Positions 1 through 9,858 of a stretch of DNA of 64,000 nt are shown one piece after another. The DNA is taken from contig JAIXKT010000007.1 of NCBI GenBank assembly GCA_026932145.1, forward strand, positions 266,673 to 330,672, read 5' to 3'. Position 1 is the first letter of the stretch. Each line of letters starts with the position of its first letter. A model generated the notes under the pieces. The model ran no database searches, had not been told where the DNA came from, and saw only the letters and a program-made list of their open reading frames with translations. The position numbers and the translations under genes were made by a program. This DNA is from Bacteroidia bacterium (GTDB taxonomy: Bacteria; Bacteroidota; Bacteroidia; J057; JAIXKT01).

Positions 1-72
1 CCCAGAGTACAACTACACCCACCAAACCCACCACACCCCAGAGTACAACTACACCAGCCAAACCCAGTACAC
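1..72 (+). repeat. Two 36-bp direct repeat units coding a PQSTTTP linker
   Basis: The block starting at base 1 recurs at base 37 with a few differences. Each copy encodes twelve residues beginning PQSTTTP. It is an in-frame linker repeat cut by the window edge, so the total copy number is unknown. Confidence 0.7.
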
Positions 73-692
73 CCTCTACCACAACAACACCACAAGCTAC
101 TCCCAAACCAGCAACTACTGCCGGCGGGCAGGAACGGGTTATCTTAGTACAAATAAATCAATACACTAAGCCACATCGCTATGATTGTTGGATGCCTAAG
201 CATGAACTTAAAAAGGTAACTATCTTCGTTAATGACGATGATGTGTTGGGTAGTATTGGAGATGATGATAATGACGATGATGACGACGAGCAGTATAACG
301 AACTTGGCTGTATGGTGCCAACCTTAAAAGTTATATTTAAGGATTATACCTATGTTTTTTCAACCTATTGTACCGCCAGTTTAAAGTTTAAAAATTCATC
401 TCCTTATATTCCTTCCGGAATCTCTGTCCCCACAGATTTTATCTATAATGCCAATACACTTTCGTACTTAGAAAAACTACAACTTAAACATTTTGGTATT
501 CAACCACAAAGTGCCTATAGGCAAACAGCGGCTACCTATCGAAAACAAAATGCAGATGACGATAAAGATGAAGATATTGACTTAGATGATGATGACTTAG
601 ACTCACAAATTGATTCGGCAGGCGGAAATGATGATTATTTACTTGATTCCGATGATGATGACCTACTTGACGATTTAGATGATGATTTTTAA
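3..692 (+). CDS. C-terminal part of a Pro/Thr-linker protein with acidic Asp-rich tail (5' end outside window)
   Basis: The reading frame is open from base 3 with no stop before 692, so the ATG at 192 is probably internal and the gene begins upstream of the window. About 40 residues of Pro/Thr/Ser/Gln-rich linker come first, with a 36-bp period visible in the DNA. A globular part of about 100 residues follows, interrupted by an Asp run (GDDDNDDDDDE). The last 45 residues are dominated by Asp and end in LDDDF. I do not recognise the family. The linker and acidic tail suggest an envelope or exported protein, but the N-terminus is missing, so this is inference. A similar Asp/Leu tail occurs on the lipoprotein at 11994-12494. 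It converges with the minus-strand gene ending at 796. Confidence 0.75.
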   Translation, partial: QSTTTPTKPTTPQSTTTPAKPSTPSTTTTPQATPKPATTAGGQERVILVQINQYTKPHRYDCWMPKHELKKVTIFVNDDDVLGSIGDDDNDDDDDEQYNELGCMVPTLKVIFKDYTYVFSTYCTASLKFKNSSPYIPSGISVPTDFIYNANTLSYLEKLQLKHFGIQPQSAYRQTAATYRKQNADDDKDEDIDLDDDDLDSQIDSAGGNDDYLLDSDDDDLLDDLDDDF

Positions 693-795
693 GGGCGTTT
701 TATCCTAAAAAAAACAACAGATTTGGTATCAATTTTGATACAATAAAGCAATAAAAAAACTGGAAGTTTGTATTATCCTTCGCTGCTGAACTAAT

Positions 796-1785
796 TTAGG
801 AAGAAATCTCTGCGGACTTTGGGGTTTGTAAAATAAGGTAAAAGTAGGAAACTGCCCCCAATGAAACCAGCATCAATAACTGAGATGTATGTAGAAAAAG
901 TGCTAAAATACGCCCCCAATCGGCAGCAGAGACCCCTAAAAATGCTATAAAAGTAAATATCACTGCATTATGAAAAGGCCCTACCCCCCCCGGCACTGGT
1001 ATTACCATACCAATACCCGTCATTGTCATGACTATCCACGCAAAATAAAAACTTAACTCAGACGTAGGGGGGTACGCAACAAAAGCAAGGTAAGTAGCCA
1101 ATGTGTATAAACCCCATAACAAAACTGTATATACCAAAAACAAACGTACCTCCCGAAGATTGCGAATACTCGCTGCTGCCTGTAAAATATTCTTTACCAA
1201 AGCTATTATTGCCCGAACAAATGTGATTTCAGCAATCCTTTTCCGCAAAAGCCAAACGACACCGGCTAAAATTCCACCAATAATCAGTGTATAAAACCAA
1301 ATAGTTTGATAAAATGGCGTTGTACTTTTTTCGGTCTTGTCAAAATAACTTAATAAACGGCTGGATTCCAGCAGAAAAGCTATTAATACTTGCAGTGCTA
1401 ATGCAATAACATCTAAGGCTCGTTCTGTGAGAACAGTGCCGGCTCCGGTAGTGAAAGGCACTTTGTTTGAGCGTGTTAAAATAGAGCAACGGGAAACTTC
1501 CCCTAAACGTGGTACGGCATTGTTAGCCATATAACCTACCAATAATGCCGCAAACGTATTCTGAATAGGAGGGGAGTATCCGGAAGCCTTTAAAAGCAGA
1601 TTCCAACGTAATGCCCGAACAAAATGGCTGGATAATGAAGCCAATAAACCGACTAACAGCCAAAGATAACTTACTTGACCTAAAGCATCTTGTAGTAATT
1701 TCCAGTCAAAGTCTTTAAAAGCAAGATATAGCAATCCGCCTCCTAAACCCAAACCTAGTACATATTGAATTATTGTTTTAATCAT
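796..1785 (-). CDS. Lysylphosphatidylglycerol synthase TM-domain / UPF0104 family integral membrane protein
   Basis: A 329-residue polytopic membrane protein with about eight hydrophobic segments. The family signature region (about residues 75-110) reads AALLVGYMANNAVPRLGEVSRC, the conserved NxxxPxRxGE-type motif of the YbhN/UPF0104 and MprF flippase-like fold. C-terminally, PVPGGVGPFHNAV matches the second conserved glycine-rich motif. Family members are proposed lipid transporters; the substrate here is unknown. The start overlaps the panC stop by 4 bp, so the two are translationally coupled in an eno-panC-this operon. In related genomes, as I recall, panD lies between panC and this gene; it is absent here. 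Confidence 0.85.
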   Translation of the reverse strand: MIKTIIQYVLGLGLGGGLLYLAFKDFDWKLLQDALGQVSYLWLLVGLLASLSSHFVRALRWNLLLKASGYSPPIQNTFAALLVGYMANNAVPRLGEVSRCSILTRSNKVPFTTGAGTVLTERALDVIALALQVLIAFLLESSRLLSYFDKTEKSTTPFYQTIWFYTLIIGGILAGVVWLLRKRIAEITFVRAIIALVKNILQAAASIRNLREVRLFLVYTVLLWGLYTLATYLAFVAYPPTSELSFYFAWIVMTMTGIGMVIPVPGGVGPFHNAVIFTFIAFLGVSAADWGRILALFLHTSQLLMLVSLGAVSYFYLILQTPKSAEISS

Positions 1786-2633
1786 TCTAATAAAAACATA
1801 TTATCAATTAGGCGAGTAGTTCCAATATATCCGGCAACTAAAGCTATGGGCTTTTGTGAATGTTCTATTCTATCTAACCCAGATAGTGTGTAGCCATTCC
1901 TGATCTCAGCGTATTGTAACTGAAAATAGCCGTCTGACTGAGCAAACATCGTTTCCATAAGCTGATTCAGTAACGGAAGAGAGGCCCCTTCTTGAGCTGC
2001 TAAACGAACTTGAGATAGCACCTGATGTAGCACTAATGCTTGTTTTCGCTCACTTTCACTTAGATAGCGATTTCGGGAACTTAAAGCTAAGCCGTCTAAA
2101 TCACGAATAATTGGACAAATAATAACTTCTGTATCTATACAGAGTTCTTGAACCAACTTCTGTATCAAAATACCTTGTTGATAATCTTTTTGGCCAAAAT
2201 AGCTTCGGGTAGGTTTAACCAACAACAATAGCTTTGCTACAACTCTGGCTACTCCTTCAAAGTGATTCGGGCGAAATTTATCACACAATATTCCGGTAAG
2301 AGACGGAAAAATAATCTTAATTTCTTCATCCGGAGAATACATTTCTGCTGTAGTAGGTACAAAGACAGCGTGTATTCCGGCGGATTTTAACAAATCACAA
2401 TCAGCCTCGAAAGTTCGGGGATATTGAGAAAAGTCTTCATTCTGGCCAAATTGGGTTGGGTTTACAAAAATACTGGCTATTCCGTAGTCATTTTCTGCGA
2501 CTGCCTTTTGCATCAAACTAAGATGACCTTTATGCAGCGCACCCATTGTAGGCACAAAGCCAACACTTTTTCCTGCTTGAAGAATTGAAAGCAAATATTG
2601 CTTCAGATCTACCCGGGTTGAAATGATTTTCAT
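1782..2633 (-). CDS. panC: Pantoate--beta-alanine ligase (pantothenate synthetase)
   Basis: Joins pantoate and beta-alanine with ATP to make pantothenate, the CoA precursor; cytosolic. 283 residues is the usual length. The class I nucleotidyltransferase HxGH motif is at H34-H37 (GALHKGH) after FVPTMG. FVNPTQF, the FGQKDYQQ segment and the DLDGLALSSRN ATP-binding loop are all present. It lies 20 bp downstream of eno on the same strand and overlaps the membrane-protein gene by 4 bp. The ATG start places VGFVPTMG at the usual position. Confidence 0.97.
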   Translation of the reverse strand: MKIISTRVDLKQYLLSILQAGKSVGFVPTMGALHKGHLSLMQKAVAENDYGIASIFVNPTQFGQNEDFSQYPRTFEADCDLLKSAGIHAVFVPTTAEMYSPDEEIKIIFPSLTGILCDKFRPNHFEGVARVVAKLLLLVKPTRSYFGQKDYQQGILIQKLVQELCIDTEVIICPIIRDLDGLALSSRNRYLSESERKQALVLHQVLSQVRLAAQEGASLPLLNQLMETMFAQSDGYFQLQYAEIRNGYTLSGLDRIEHSQKPIALVAGYIGTTRLIDNMFLLE

Positions 2634-2653
2634 TCAGTATTTTGCAACTTGGC

Positions 2654-3994
<1,341 letters not shown>

Positions 3995-4101
3995 CTAAAT
4001 TAAACGATTTCAATAGACCAAGCGATGAATTTTATCGTCAATCTAAGTTAGATTAGACATGGTTTAGTTAAATTGACCGCTATTTTCGCCACAATTAAAA
4101 G

Positions 4102-5436
4102 TTAAACATCAGGTGGCTTGATTAGTTCTACAATTAAATGGTTTGAGTCTATTGCGATGATTTTCACAGAACTACCGCGGGTAACAAACGTCCCTTTTGT
4201 CTGAACATCGCGAATCTTACCCTCAAAATCAGCTTGACCGATTGGTTTTAAATCCGTAACTGTAATTCCCTCTAAACCAATAAGTTTTTTTAACTCACTG
4301 GAAATAGAGGTAACTCCTGCAAGGGTGTTGGCATTTAAAACCGCACTTGAATAACCAATTGAGATAAGATAACGTGTTAGCCAAACTGCGCAAATAATAC
4401 CTACAAAAAACGCTACTACCACAATGGCCGAAGATTCAAGTAGTTTATTGGTAGAAACAAAGGTTAAGTCAAGGTTGTAATTATGGATTAATCCGGCTAC
4501 TAAGCCTAAGGTCATCAACAATATACCCACAACTCCAAAGAAGCCAAAACCGGGTATTATGAGTATTTCTACGGCCAGAAAAATCGTTCCTAATACAAAA
4601 ATGGCTATTTCCCATATATCTGCCAAACCTTCTACATAATGGGGGGTAAAAAATAAAATAGAACAAACAAAAGCCATTCCTATGGGGAAGCCAAGCCCGG
4701 GTACTTTGAGCTCTAAAATAACCCCAATAAAAATCAACAGTAATAAAAATGACGATACGGCGGGGTGTACTAACCAACTTATGATAGTATCAACTGCGCT
4801 GGGTGTGTGTGTTATTACTTTGTAACCACTCCATTGGCTTTTAACTAAGTGGTCGAAATCTTCAAAAATACCTTTGGCATACTTTACCCGAACAGCTTCT
4901 TGAGCAGACAAAGTTAAAATAGTATTATCGGGAGCTGCCTCCGGAATAGAGATGCTGGCATCAACCATTTTTTCAGCAATTTTAGGGTCTCGTTGATTTA
5001 CTTCGGCAGACCCGCGCATCAGCCCGCGCATATAAGACTGATATTTTTCGGGAGCCGGATCAGAACTATTCCCCATAAGAACCGTAGCTGCGCCAATAGT
5101 AGAACCCGGTGTCATATACATTTCCTTACAACTGATTGCAATCAAAGCACCGGCAGATGCTGCGTTATGGTTCACAAAAGAAACAGTCTGGAACGGGGCA
5201 TTAAGTAATAATGAACGAATTGAATCTGCTGACTCTAATAAGCCCCCAAAAGTGTTTATCTCAACCAAAAATACCTGCGCCTCTGATTCCTTCGCTATCC
5301 TCAGTGCTTCACGTACCTGACGAACCATAAATGGATCTACATCTCCCTGAATCTTAATATGATACAAAGACTGCCCGCGTAATAATATCGGGAAAAATAC
5401 GATGCAACTAAATAATAACTTTTTTATAAACACCAC
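4102..5436 (-). CDS. NfeD-type membrane-bound ClpP-class serine protease
   Basis: A 444-residue long-form NfeD/stomatin-operon protease. It has an N-terminal signal or anchor (residues 1-22) and a ClpP-class domain with the nucleophile motif AASAGALIA (Ser94). About four hydrophobic segments follow (residues 215-320). A C-terminal NfeD OB-fold domain (about 370-444) contains GITVTDLKPIGQADFEGK. Known relatives cleave stomatin-like membrane proteins; no stomatin gene is adjacent here. The start is GTG at 5436, and the next codon is also GTG, so either may be used. Monocistronic in appearance. Confidence 0.9.
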   Translation of the reverse strand: MVFIKKLLFSCIVFFPILLRGQSLYHIKIQGDVDPFMVRQVREALRIAKESEAQVFLVEINTFGGLLESADSIRSLLLNAPFQTVSFVNHNAASAGALIAISCKEMYMTPGSTIGAATVLMGNSSDPAPEKYQSYMRGLMRGSAEVNQRDPKIAEKMVDASISIPEAAPDNTILTLSAQEAVRVKYAKGIFEDFDHLVKSQWSGYKVITHTPSAVDTIISWLVHPAVSSFLLLLIFIGVILELKVPGLGFPIGMAFVCSILFFTPHYVEGLADIWEIAIFVLGTIFLAVEILIIPGFGFFGVVGILLMTLGLVAGLIHNYNLDLTFVSTNKLLESSAIVVVAFFVGIICAVWLTRYLISIGYSSAVLNANTLAGVTSISSELKKLIGLEGITVTDLKPIGQADFEGKIRDVQTKGTFVTRGSSVKIIAIDSNHLIVELIKPPDV

Positions 5437-5458
5437 AACCTCAAATTATACTTTGCCC

Positions 5459-5466
5459 CAAATATA
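5459..5466 (-). promoter_or_regulatory. -7 element for the NfeD gene
   Basis: Minus-strand TATATTTG fits TAnnTTTG. The predicted transcription start near 5454 leaves about 18 nt of leader. Confidence 0.45.
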
Positions 5467-5543
5467 CGAAAGATCAGATAAAATGTTTTGCATCCTGAAA
5501 ACTTCTGTATAAGAAAGTGGGTTCTGATTCAGAAAGCATGATA

Positions 5544-5567
5544 AAAATTATTTAGGACACTATTGAA
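5544..5567 (+). other. Possible solitary IS-end relic
   Basis: These 24 bases match 22 of 24 bases at 54246-54269, which lies just downstream of the IS4-type transposase relic. The shared core is TTTAGGA followed by ACTATTGAA. No transposase is adjacent here, so it could be a solo end left by an excised or deleted copy, or a chance match. Confidence 0.3.
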
Positions 5568-5615
5568 GTAGTAAGTATAAAATATCTTTACCCGTCCAAT
5601 ATTTTTTGGGTAGTG

Positions 5616-5623
5616 TAACTTTG
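5616..5623 (+). promoter_or_regulatory. -7 element upstream of the DUF4294 gene
   Basis: TAACTTTG fits TAnnTTTG exactly. I see no TTTG at the expected upstream distance. It lies 50 bp before the ATG at 5674. Confidence 0.4.
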
Positions 5624-5673
5624 GAACACTTTTTGACGTTTAAATTCAGTTGATAACAACGACACACACAACC

Positions 5674-6273
5674 ATGAAATTTTTCGGATGTTTTCTATTT
5701 TGCTGGATAACTCTCTGGGCAACCGCACAGCCACAAAGACAGGGGGAAATCTTTTTAGCTGCCGACTCAAACGGGATTCCTATTTCTTTTTTAGACCCGG
5801 TTATTATTGAGGGAAAAACACCTACTAAAAAAGAGCGTGAAGCCTATCTAAAAAAGATAGAAGCCTATAAACGCTATGTGCGTAACATCGTATTGGTATA
5901 TCCATTAGCCAAAGAAGCAGCCCGCATTTTAGCACAATTAAATGCAGAAATGGCTAAATTACCTACTGAAAAAGACCGTGAAAAATACTTCCGCCAGCGC
6001 GAAAAAGAACTCTTTCGCCAATATGAACATAAACTCAAAGACCTAACCGTTTCTCAAGGAAATTTATTGGTCAAACTGATAGACAGAGAAACCGGCAGCA
6101 ATGCCTACAGCCTGATTAAAGACCTGAAGAGTGGACGTTCTGCTTTTTTCTGGCAAACAGTAGCCCGTATCTTCGGAGGAAATCTCAAAATGGAGTATAA
6201 CCCCCAAGAAGAACAATTTATCGAAATGATTATCCAAAAAATTGAAAATCACGAAGATTTGGGATTAGAGTAA
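5674..6273 (+). CDS. DUF4294 family exported protein
   Basis: I chose the ATG at 5674 rather than the upstream TTG at 5650, because it puts a signal peptide (MKFFGCFLFCWITLWATAQ) at the N-terminus; this gives 199 residues. The mature part has the DUF4294 layout: a short N-terminal segment, an EAYLKKIEAYKRYVRNIVLVYPLA core, a charged helical region, then KDLTVSQGNLLVKLIDRETG and a C-terminal helix. The function of the family is unknown; it is widespread in Bacteroidota. The protein is Lys/Glu-rich and probably periplasmic. The following lipoprotein gene has its own promoter. Confidence 0.8.
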   Translation: MKFFGCFLFCWITLWATAQPQRQGEIFLAADSNGIPISFLDPVIIEGKTPTKKEREAYLKKIEAYKRYVRNIVLVYPLAKEAARILAQLNAEMAKLPTEKDREKYFRQREKELFRQYEHKLKDLTVSQGNLLVKLIDRETGSNAYSLIKDLKSGRSAFFWQTVARIFGGNLKMEYNPQEEQFIEMIIQKIENHEDLGLE

Positions 6274-6289
6274 AAAAAGCCTAACTTTG
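6258..6289 (+). promoter_or_regulatory. Complete Bacteroidota-type promoter for the repeat lipoprotein
   Basis: TTTG at 6258-6261, a 20-bp spacer, then TAACTTTG at 6282-6289. This matches the -33/-7 consensus and spacing. The -33 box overlaps the end of the preceding gene. Confidence 0.75.
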
Positions 6290-6336
6290 GAACAAAAATT
6301 GCTATATTCAATAATAAACATTTAATTAGAACCGCC

Positions 6337-8043
6337 ATGAAACTTAATCATTTAGCTATCATAATCTCAACTACCCTACTGTTGTTGAGTTGTAGTGGTT
6401 CAAAAAATACCACTGGCTCCAACTATGACGATGTGTATGCGTCTTCATCTAACCGGAATCAAAAGCAAAATAACCCTAATGGAAATACTACCAATCAAGA
6501 AAATAATCCACCTACCTACCGGCAGGATCAAGATTATAGAAACGATAATGGAAACAATAGTAATAACTCTGAATATGACTATACCAAAGCCGATAAGAAC
6601 GGGAATAATTCCTATTACAACCAAAATGGATACGGAAATAACGGAAACGGAAGTTATTATTACGACCCAGATGATGACTTCTATTATGCAAGACGCATTC
6701 GCCGTTTTAGCCGCCCTACTTTCTACAACTATTATAGTCCCTACTATACTGATGACATATACTACCTAAATTATACCTACAACGGTTGGTCAAATTGGCA
6801 GTATTATAACTCTTGGAATTATCGGAATAATTGGTATAATTGGTGTTATGGCCCCACAACCAATGTTTCGGTTTCATTTTCAAATGGCTGGTACTCAACA
6901 ACTTATTCTTATGGATACAACCCATGGTGGGGATATGATCCTTGGTATGGAACCAGAAGTTACTGGGGCTATTCTCCTTGGGCGATGCCTTATCGCTATA
7001 ATAACTGGTGTAATAATTATTGGAATGGTTACAACTATGGCTATTACAATGGATACAATAACGGCTACTATCAAGGATACTATAATGGTTACAATCAAGG
7101 AGTTGGAAATTATTATGGCGGAAGTAGCTCCGATAATAGATACTATTATGGTCATAGAAATTCTGGTTCAAGTGCTAACACATATACCCCGGAAGGGAAT
7201 AATCGTCCTGGTGGACGTTTTCGTGAAGGGAATCCCAACACCAATCCTGCTACAAATCCGACCAATAATACCACTACTCCACGTGGGCAAACCCAACCTA
7301 CTGATTATACTACAGTTCGCCCGGGTAGTAATCCAACACCTTCGGGAAGCCCAAACGACCCAAAGAATACACCTACTCCATCCGGAAACCGCTCTGTTGA
7401 TAACTATACACCAGCTCCTAATTCCGGCAGAACTGTAACCGACCAGCAATCTAAGGATAACACTATTTCTACTCCAAATTCCGGCCGCCAGACAGATAAT
7501 AACGGCTCTAATTTTAGCACTCCTTCAACCGGCAGAGACTATCAGTCTGATGCTCCCAGCCGCAATAACTACAACACAAACCCTACACCTAACCGTAGCT
7601 ACGAGCAGCAACCTACTCCACAGCCCAGCCGCAACAACTACAACACAAACCCTACACCTAACCGTAGCTATGAGCAGCAACCTACTCCACAGCCCAGCCG
7701 CAACAACTACAATACCAACCCTACGCCTAACCGCAGCTATGAGCAGCAACCTACTCCACAGCCCAGCCGTAACAACTACAATACCAACCCTACGCCTAAC
7801 CGCAGCTATGAGCAGCAACCTACTCCACAGCCCAGCCGTAATAACTACAATACAAACCCTACACCTAACCGCAGCTACGAGCAGCAACCTGCCCCGCAAC
7901 CCAGCCGTAATAACTATGAAACCAGACCTACTCCTAACCGCAGCTATGAACAACACTACTCACCCCAGCCCAGCCGCGGCTATGAATCCAGACCTTCCCC
8001 AGGTTTTTCCCCGAGTTCTTCCCCACGTCGTAGCCCTCGCTGA
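6337..8043 (+). CDS. Tyr/Asn-rich lipoprotein with tandem 23-residue repeats
   Basis: 568 residues. The N-terminus is a lipoprotein signal with lipobox LLLLSC (Cys about residue 19). An Asn/Gln/Asp-rich linker follows, then a Tyr/Trp/Asn/Gly-rich section (about residues 95-275) with many NGYN, YYNGY and NNWYN units. A Pro/Thr/Ser/Asn-rich stretch follows, then tandem 23-residue repeats starting SRNNYNTNPTPN. The C-terminus is basic (PRRSPR). I do not recognise the family. The composition resembles low-complexity, prion-like or adhesive surface proteins, but that is inference. Large antisense ORFs here are shadows of the biased composition. Confidence 0.85.
   Translation: MKLNHLAIIISTTLLLLSCSGSKNTTGSNYDDVYASSSNRNQKQNNPNGNTTNQENNPPTYRQDQDYRNDNGNNSNNSEYDYTKADKNGNNSYYNQNGYGNNGNGSYYYDPDDDFYYARRIRRFSRPTFYNYYSPYYTDDIYYLNYTYNGWSNWQYYNSWNYRNNWYNWCYGPTTNVSVSFSNGWYSTTYSYGYNPWWGYDPWYGTRSYWGYSPWAMPYRYNNWCNNYWNGYNYGYYNGYNNGYYQGYYNGYNQGVGNYYGGSSSDNRYYYGHRNSGSSANTYTPEGNNRPGGRFREGNPNTNPATNPTNNTTTPRGQTQPTDYTTVRPGSNPTPSGSPNDPKNTPTPSGNRSVDNYTPAPNSGRTVTDQQSKDNTISTPNSGRQTDNNGSNFSTPSTGRDYQSDAPSRNNYNTNPTPNRSYEQQPTPQPSRNNYNTNPTPNRSYEQQPTPQPSRNNYNTNPTPNRSYEQQPTPQPSRNNYNTNPTPNRSYEQQPTPQPSRNNYNTNPTPNRSYEQQPAPQPSRNNYETRPTPNRSYEQHYSPQPSRGYESRPSPGFSPSSSPRRSPR
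7558..7971 (+). repeat. Six tandem 69-bp coding repeats
   Basis: Units begin at 7558, 7627, 7696, 7765, 7834 and 7903. The first four encode identical 23-residue peptides, the fifth has Thr to Ala, and the sixth is diverged (NYETRPTPN). A degenerate seventh follows. Synonymous differences between units show that the copies are not all of the same age. The length is a multiple of three, so copy-number change keeps the frame. Confidence 0.95.
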
Positions 8044-8050
8044 TAATTTT

Positions 8051-8058
8051 TAGCTTTG
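8051..8058 (+). promoter_or_regulatory. -7 element upstream of the OMPP1/FadL-type gene
   Basis: TAGCTTTG fits TAnnTTTG. No clear -33 box. It sits just after the previous stop codon and 30 bp before the ATG at 8089. Confidence 0.4.
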
Positions 8059-8088
8059 CCAAAAATTTAAGCCTAACTCCTAAGAATT

Positions 8089-9723
8089 ATGTCTAAAAAA
8101 AATATTACAGAGCACACTTTCATTATGTGTGCTCTGTTTATAACACTGCTCTTTCAGAAAGAGAATATTTCAGCACAAAATGAGCTTGATGTGTATCGGC
8201 TTTCTTTTCAGGGGATTACTGGAACAGCACGTTCCCAAGCTATGGGAGGAGCTTTTTCGGCAGTAGGCGCAGACTTTTCCGCCGCCTCCCTAAACCCGGC
8301 CGGACTTGCACTATACAAAAAAAGTGAAATATCTCTCTCCCCAACATTCCGAGTAGCTACCACTAACTCAAACTTTATCGAAGGAGCCCCATATAAGATT
8401 TCTCGCAACACATTTGGATTTTCCCAGTTAGGATGCGTTATTCATGGTTCAACCGGAAAAAGTTCTGACATCGTTAGCTATGCAGTCGGATTTGGGTATA
8501 ATCAATTAGAAAATTTTAACCGAAAAGTAGATGCTACCGCCTATAATCCCTACAACTCTATCACGGATTGGTTTGCAATGGAAGCCGGCAGACGCAGCTA
8601 TAACGACCTTAATGATAATTACGAAAACCCAAATGATGTTGCTGCTATGGCTTATCAAACCTATTCCATAAACCCCTTAGACAGCTTAGACCCTCGATAT
8701 GCAGAGCAAAGTTACATCGGTGCAGCCCCTTTCGGAATGGTTTATCAACAATACAACCGAGTAGAATCCGGCAGAATCAACGATTGGAACATCAGTTTTG
8801 CCGGAAATTGGTATAATAAGCTATACATCGGAGCCGGACTGGGAATTGTGGGGGTGAAATATACCACTGAAATCAGTACTTGGGAGCGGGATTTAGACAA
8901 TAACTATCGTTATGAATTGGATTCATTAGGCTTCAAAAGTTTAAATCTATACGAAGAATTTGCAACCTCCGGAGTTGGAATCAATGGTCGGTTAGGGCTA
9001 ATTTACAGACCCTCAGACTTTATCCGCGCCGGATTTTCAATAACTTCTCCCACTATTTACACCCTTAAAGATAAATATACCCGAGAAATAGAGCAAACTT
9101 TTGACCGGCAAATACAAACAAGCAGCGGACTAAAATCTAAAATCAACCAGCAATCATCAGAAGGAATCTCGGATTGGCAGTTGGTAACTCCCTTCCGTTT
9201 AACACTTGGTTTAGCCGGTTTTATTGCCCAAAAAGCTATGATTTCCGCTGATTTTGAACTCATTGACTATTCCAGCTCTCGTATGTCTGACCAAAGCGGA
9301 AACTACAACTATAAACAAGAAAACGACAATATAAAAAACCTTTTTCAGACAGGGTATTCCTTTCGTTTAGGAGCAGAGTATAGGTTAGGAACATTTTATT
9401 TTCGAGGCGGAACTGCTCTTATGACCTCTCCGCTAAATGCCGGCGCTTTACGATACCAAGACTTCAAAACTGCTGCCGTAAAAAGTACCAAAGGGGGTAA
9501 GCAATCTTTTACTGGAGGAGTGGGTTATCGAACAGAGTCTTTTTTTATTGATTTTGCCGCCGTTTTGACAAACTTTACAGACAAATTTACGGTATATTCA
9601 GTCCCAAGTAGTTTCTTTGCCGCTGGAAAAGGAATTTCACCATACATTATTAACAGTAGAAATCTACTCTCTTTCACATTTTCCGTAGGTATTAGATTTG
9701 GGAAATATGTAGAAGAAGAGTAA
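8089..9723 (+). CDS. OMPP1/FadL/TodX-type outer membrane transport protein
   Basis: A 544-residue predicted outer-membrane beta-barrel with an N-terminal signal sequence ending near ISAQ. The mature N-terminus contains ARSQAMGGAFSAVGADFSAASLNPAGLAL, the conserved MGGA..A...NPA segment of the OMPP1/FadL/TodX family. Alternating hydrophobic/aromatic strands run to the C-terminal strand FTFSVGIRFGK. Characterised relatives carry hydrophobic molecules across the outer membrane; the substrate here is unknown. It is followed after a 135-bp gap by an orphan acyl carrier protein. Confidence 0.85.
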   Translation: MSKKNITEHTFIMCALFITLLFQKENISAQNELDVYRLSFQGITGTARSQAMGGAFSAVGADFSAASLNPAGLALYKKSEISLSPTFRVATTNSNFIEGAPYKISRNTFGFSQLGCVIHGSTGKSSDIVSYAVGFGYNQLENFNRKVDATAYNPYNSITDWFAMEAGRRSYNDLNDNYENPNDVAAMAYQTYSINPLDSLDPRYAEQSYIGAAPFGMVYQQYNRVESGRINDWNISFAGNWYNKLYIGAGLGIVGVKYTTEISTWERDLDNNYRYELDSLGFKSLNLYEEFATSGVGINGRLGLIYRPSDFIRAGFSITSPTIYTLKDKYTREIEQTFDRQIQTSSGLKSKINQQSSEGISDWQLVTPFRLTLGLAGFIAQKAMISADFELIDYSSSRMSDQSGNYNYKQENDNIKNLFQTGYSFRLGAEYRLGTFYFRGGTALMTSPLNAGALRYQDFKTAAVKSTKGGKQSFTGGVGYRTESFFIDFAAVLTNFTDKFTVYSVPSSFFAAGKGISPYIINSRNLLSFTFSVGIRFGKYVEEE

Positions 9724-9858
9724 TTTTCACCAAGTTATTATAGCCAATGTCCTTTTTACCTTTAATTTAAGGTATTAAAATCTCAAAATATTACTTATTT
9801 AGCGAATTGAATAGATTTTAGTTCAATTTATATCCTAATTTTTATTTATTTTGTAGGT

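Noticed and set aside
693-795. Hairpin GTATCAA/TTGATAC near 733 as a terminator
   Set aside because: The stem is only 6-7 bp with no good T tract, so support is weak.
6395-7438. Long plus-strand ORFs in another frame of the Tyr/Asn-rich gene
   Set aside because: Ile/Thr/Met-rich translations are shadows of the biased codons; the lipoprotein frame has a proper signal and repeats.
7525-7956. 143-residue minus-strand ORF in the repeat region
   Set aside because: It is the mirror of the biased repeat coding sequence (Leu/Val/Ile-rich with the same 69-bp period) and has no independent support.
7558-7971. Tandem repeats as a CRISPR array
   Set aside because: Units are contiguous with no spacers, have a 69-bp period, and encode an in-frame peptide of a lipoprotein.
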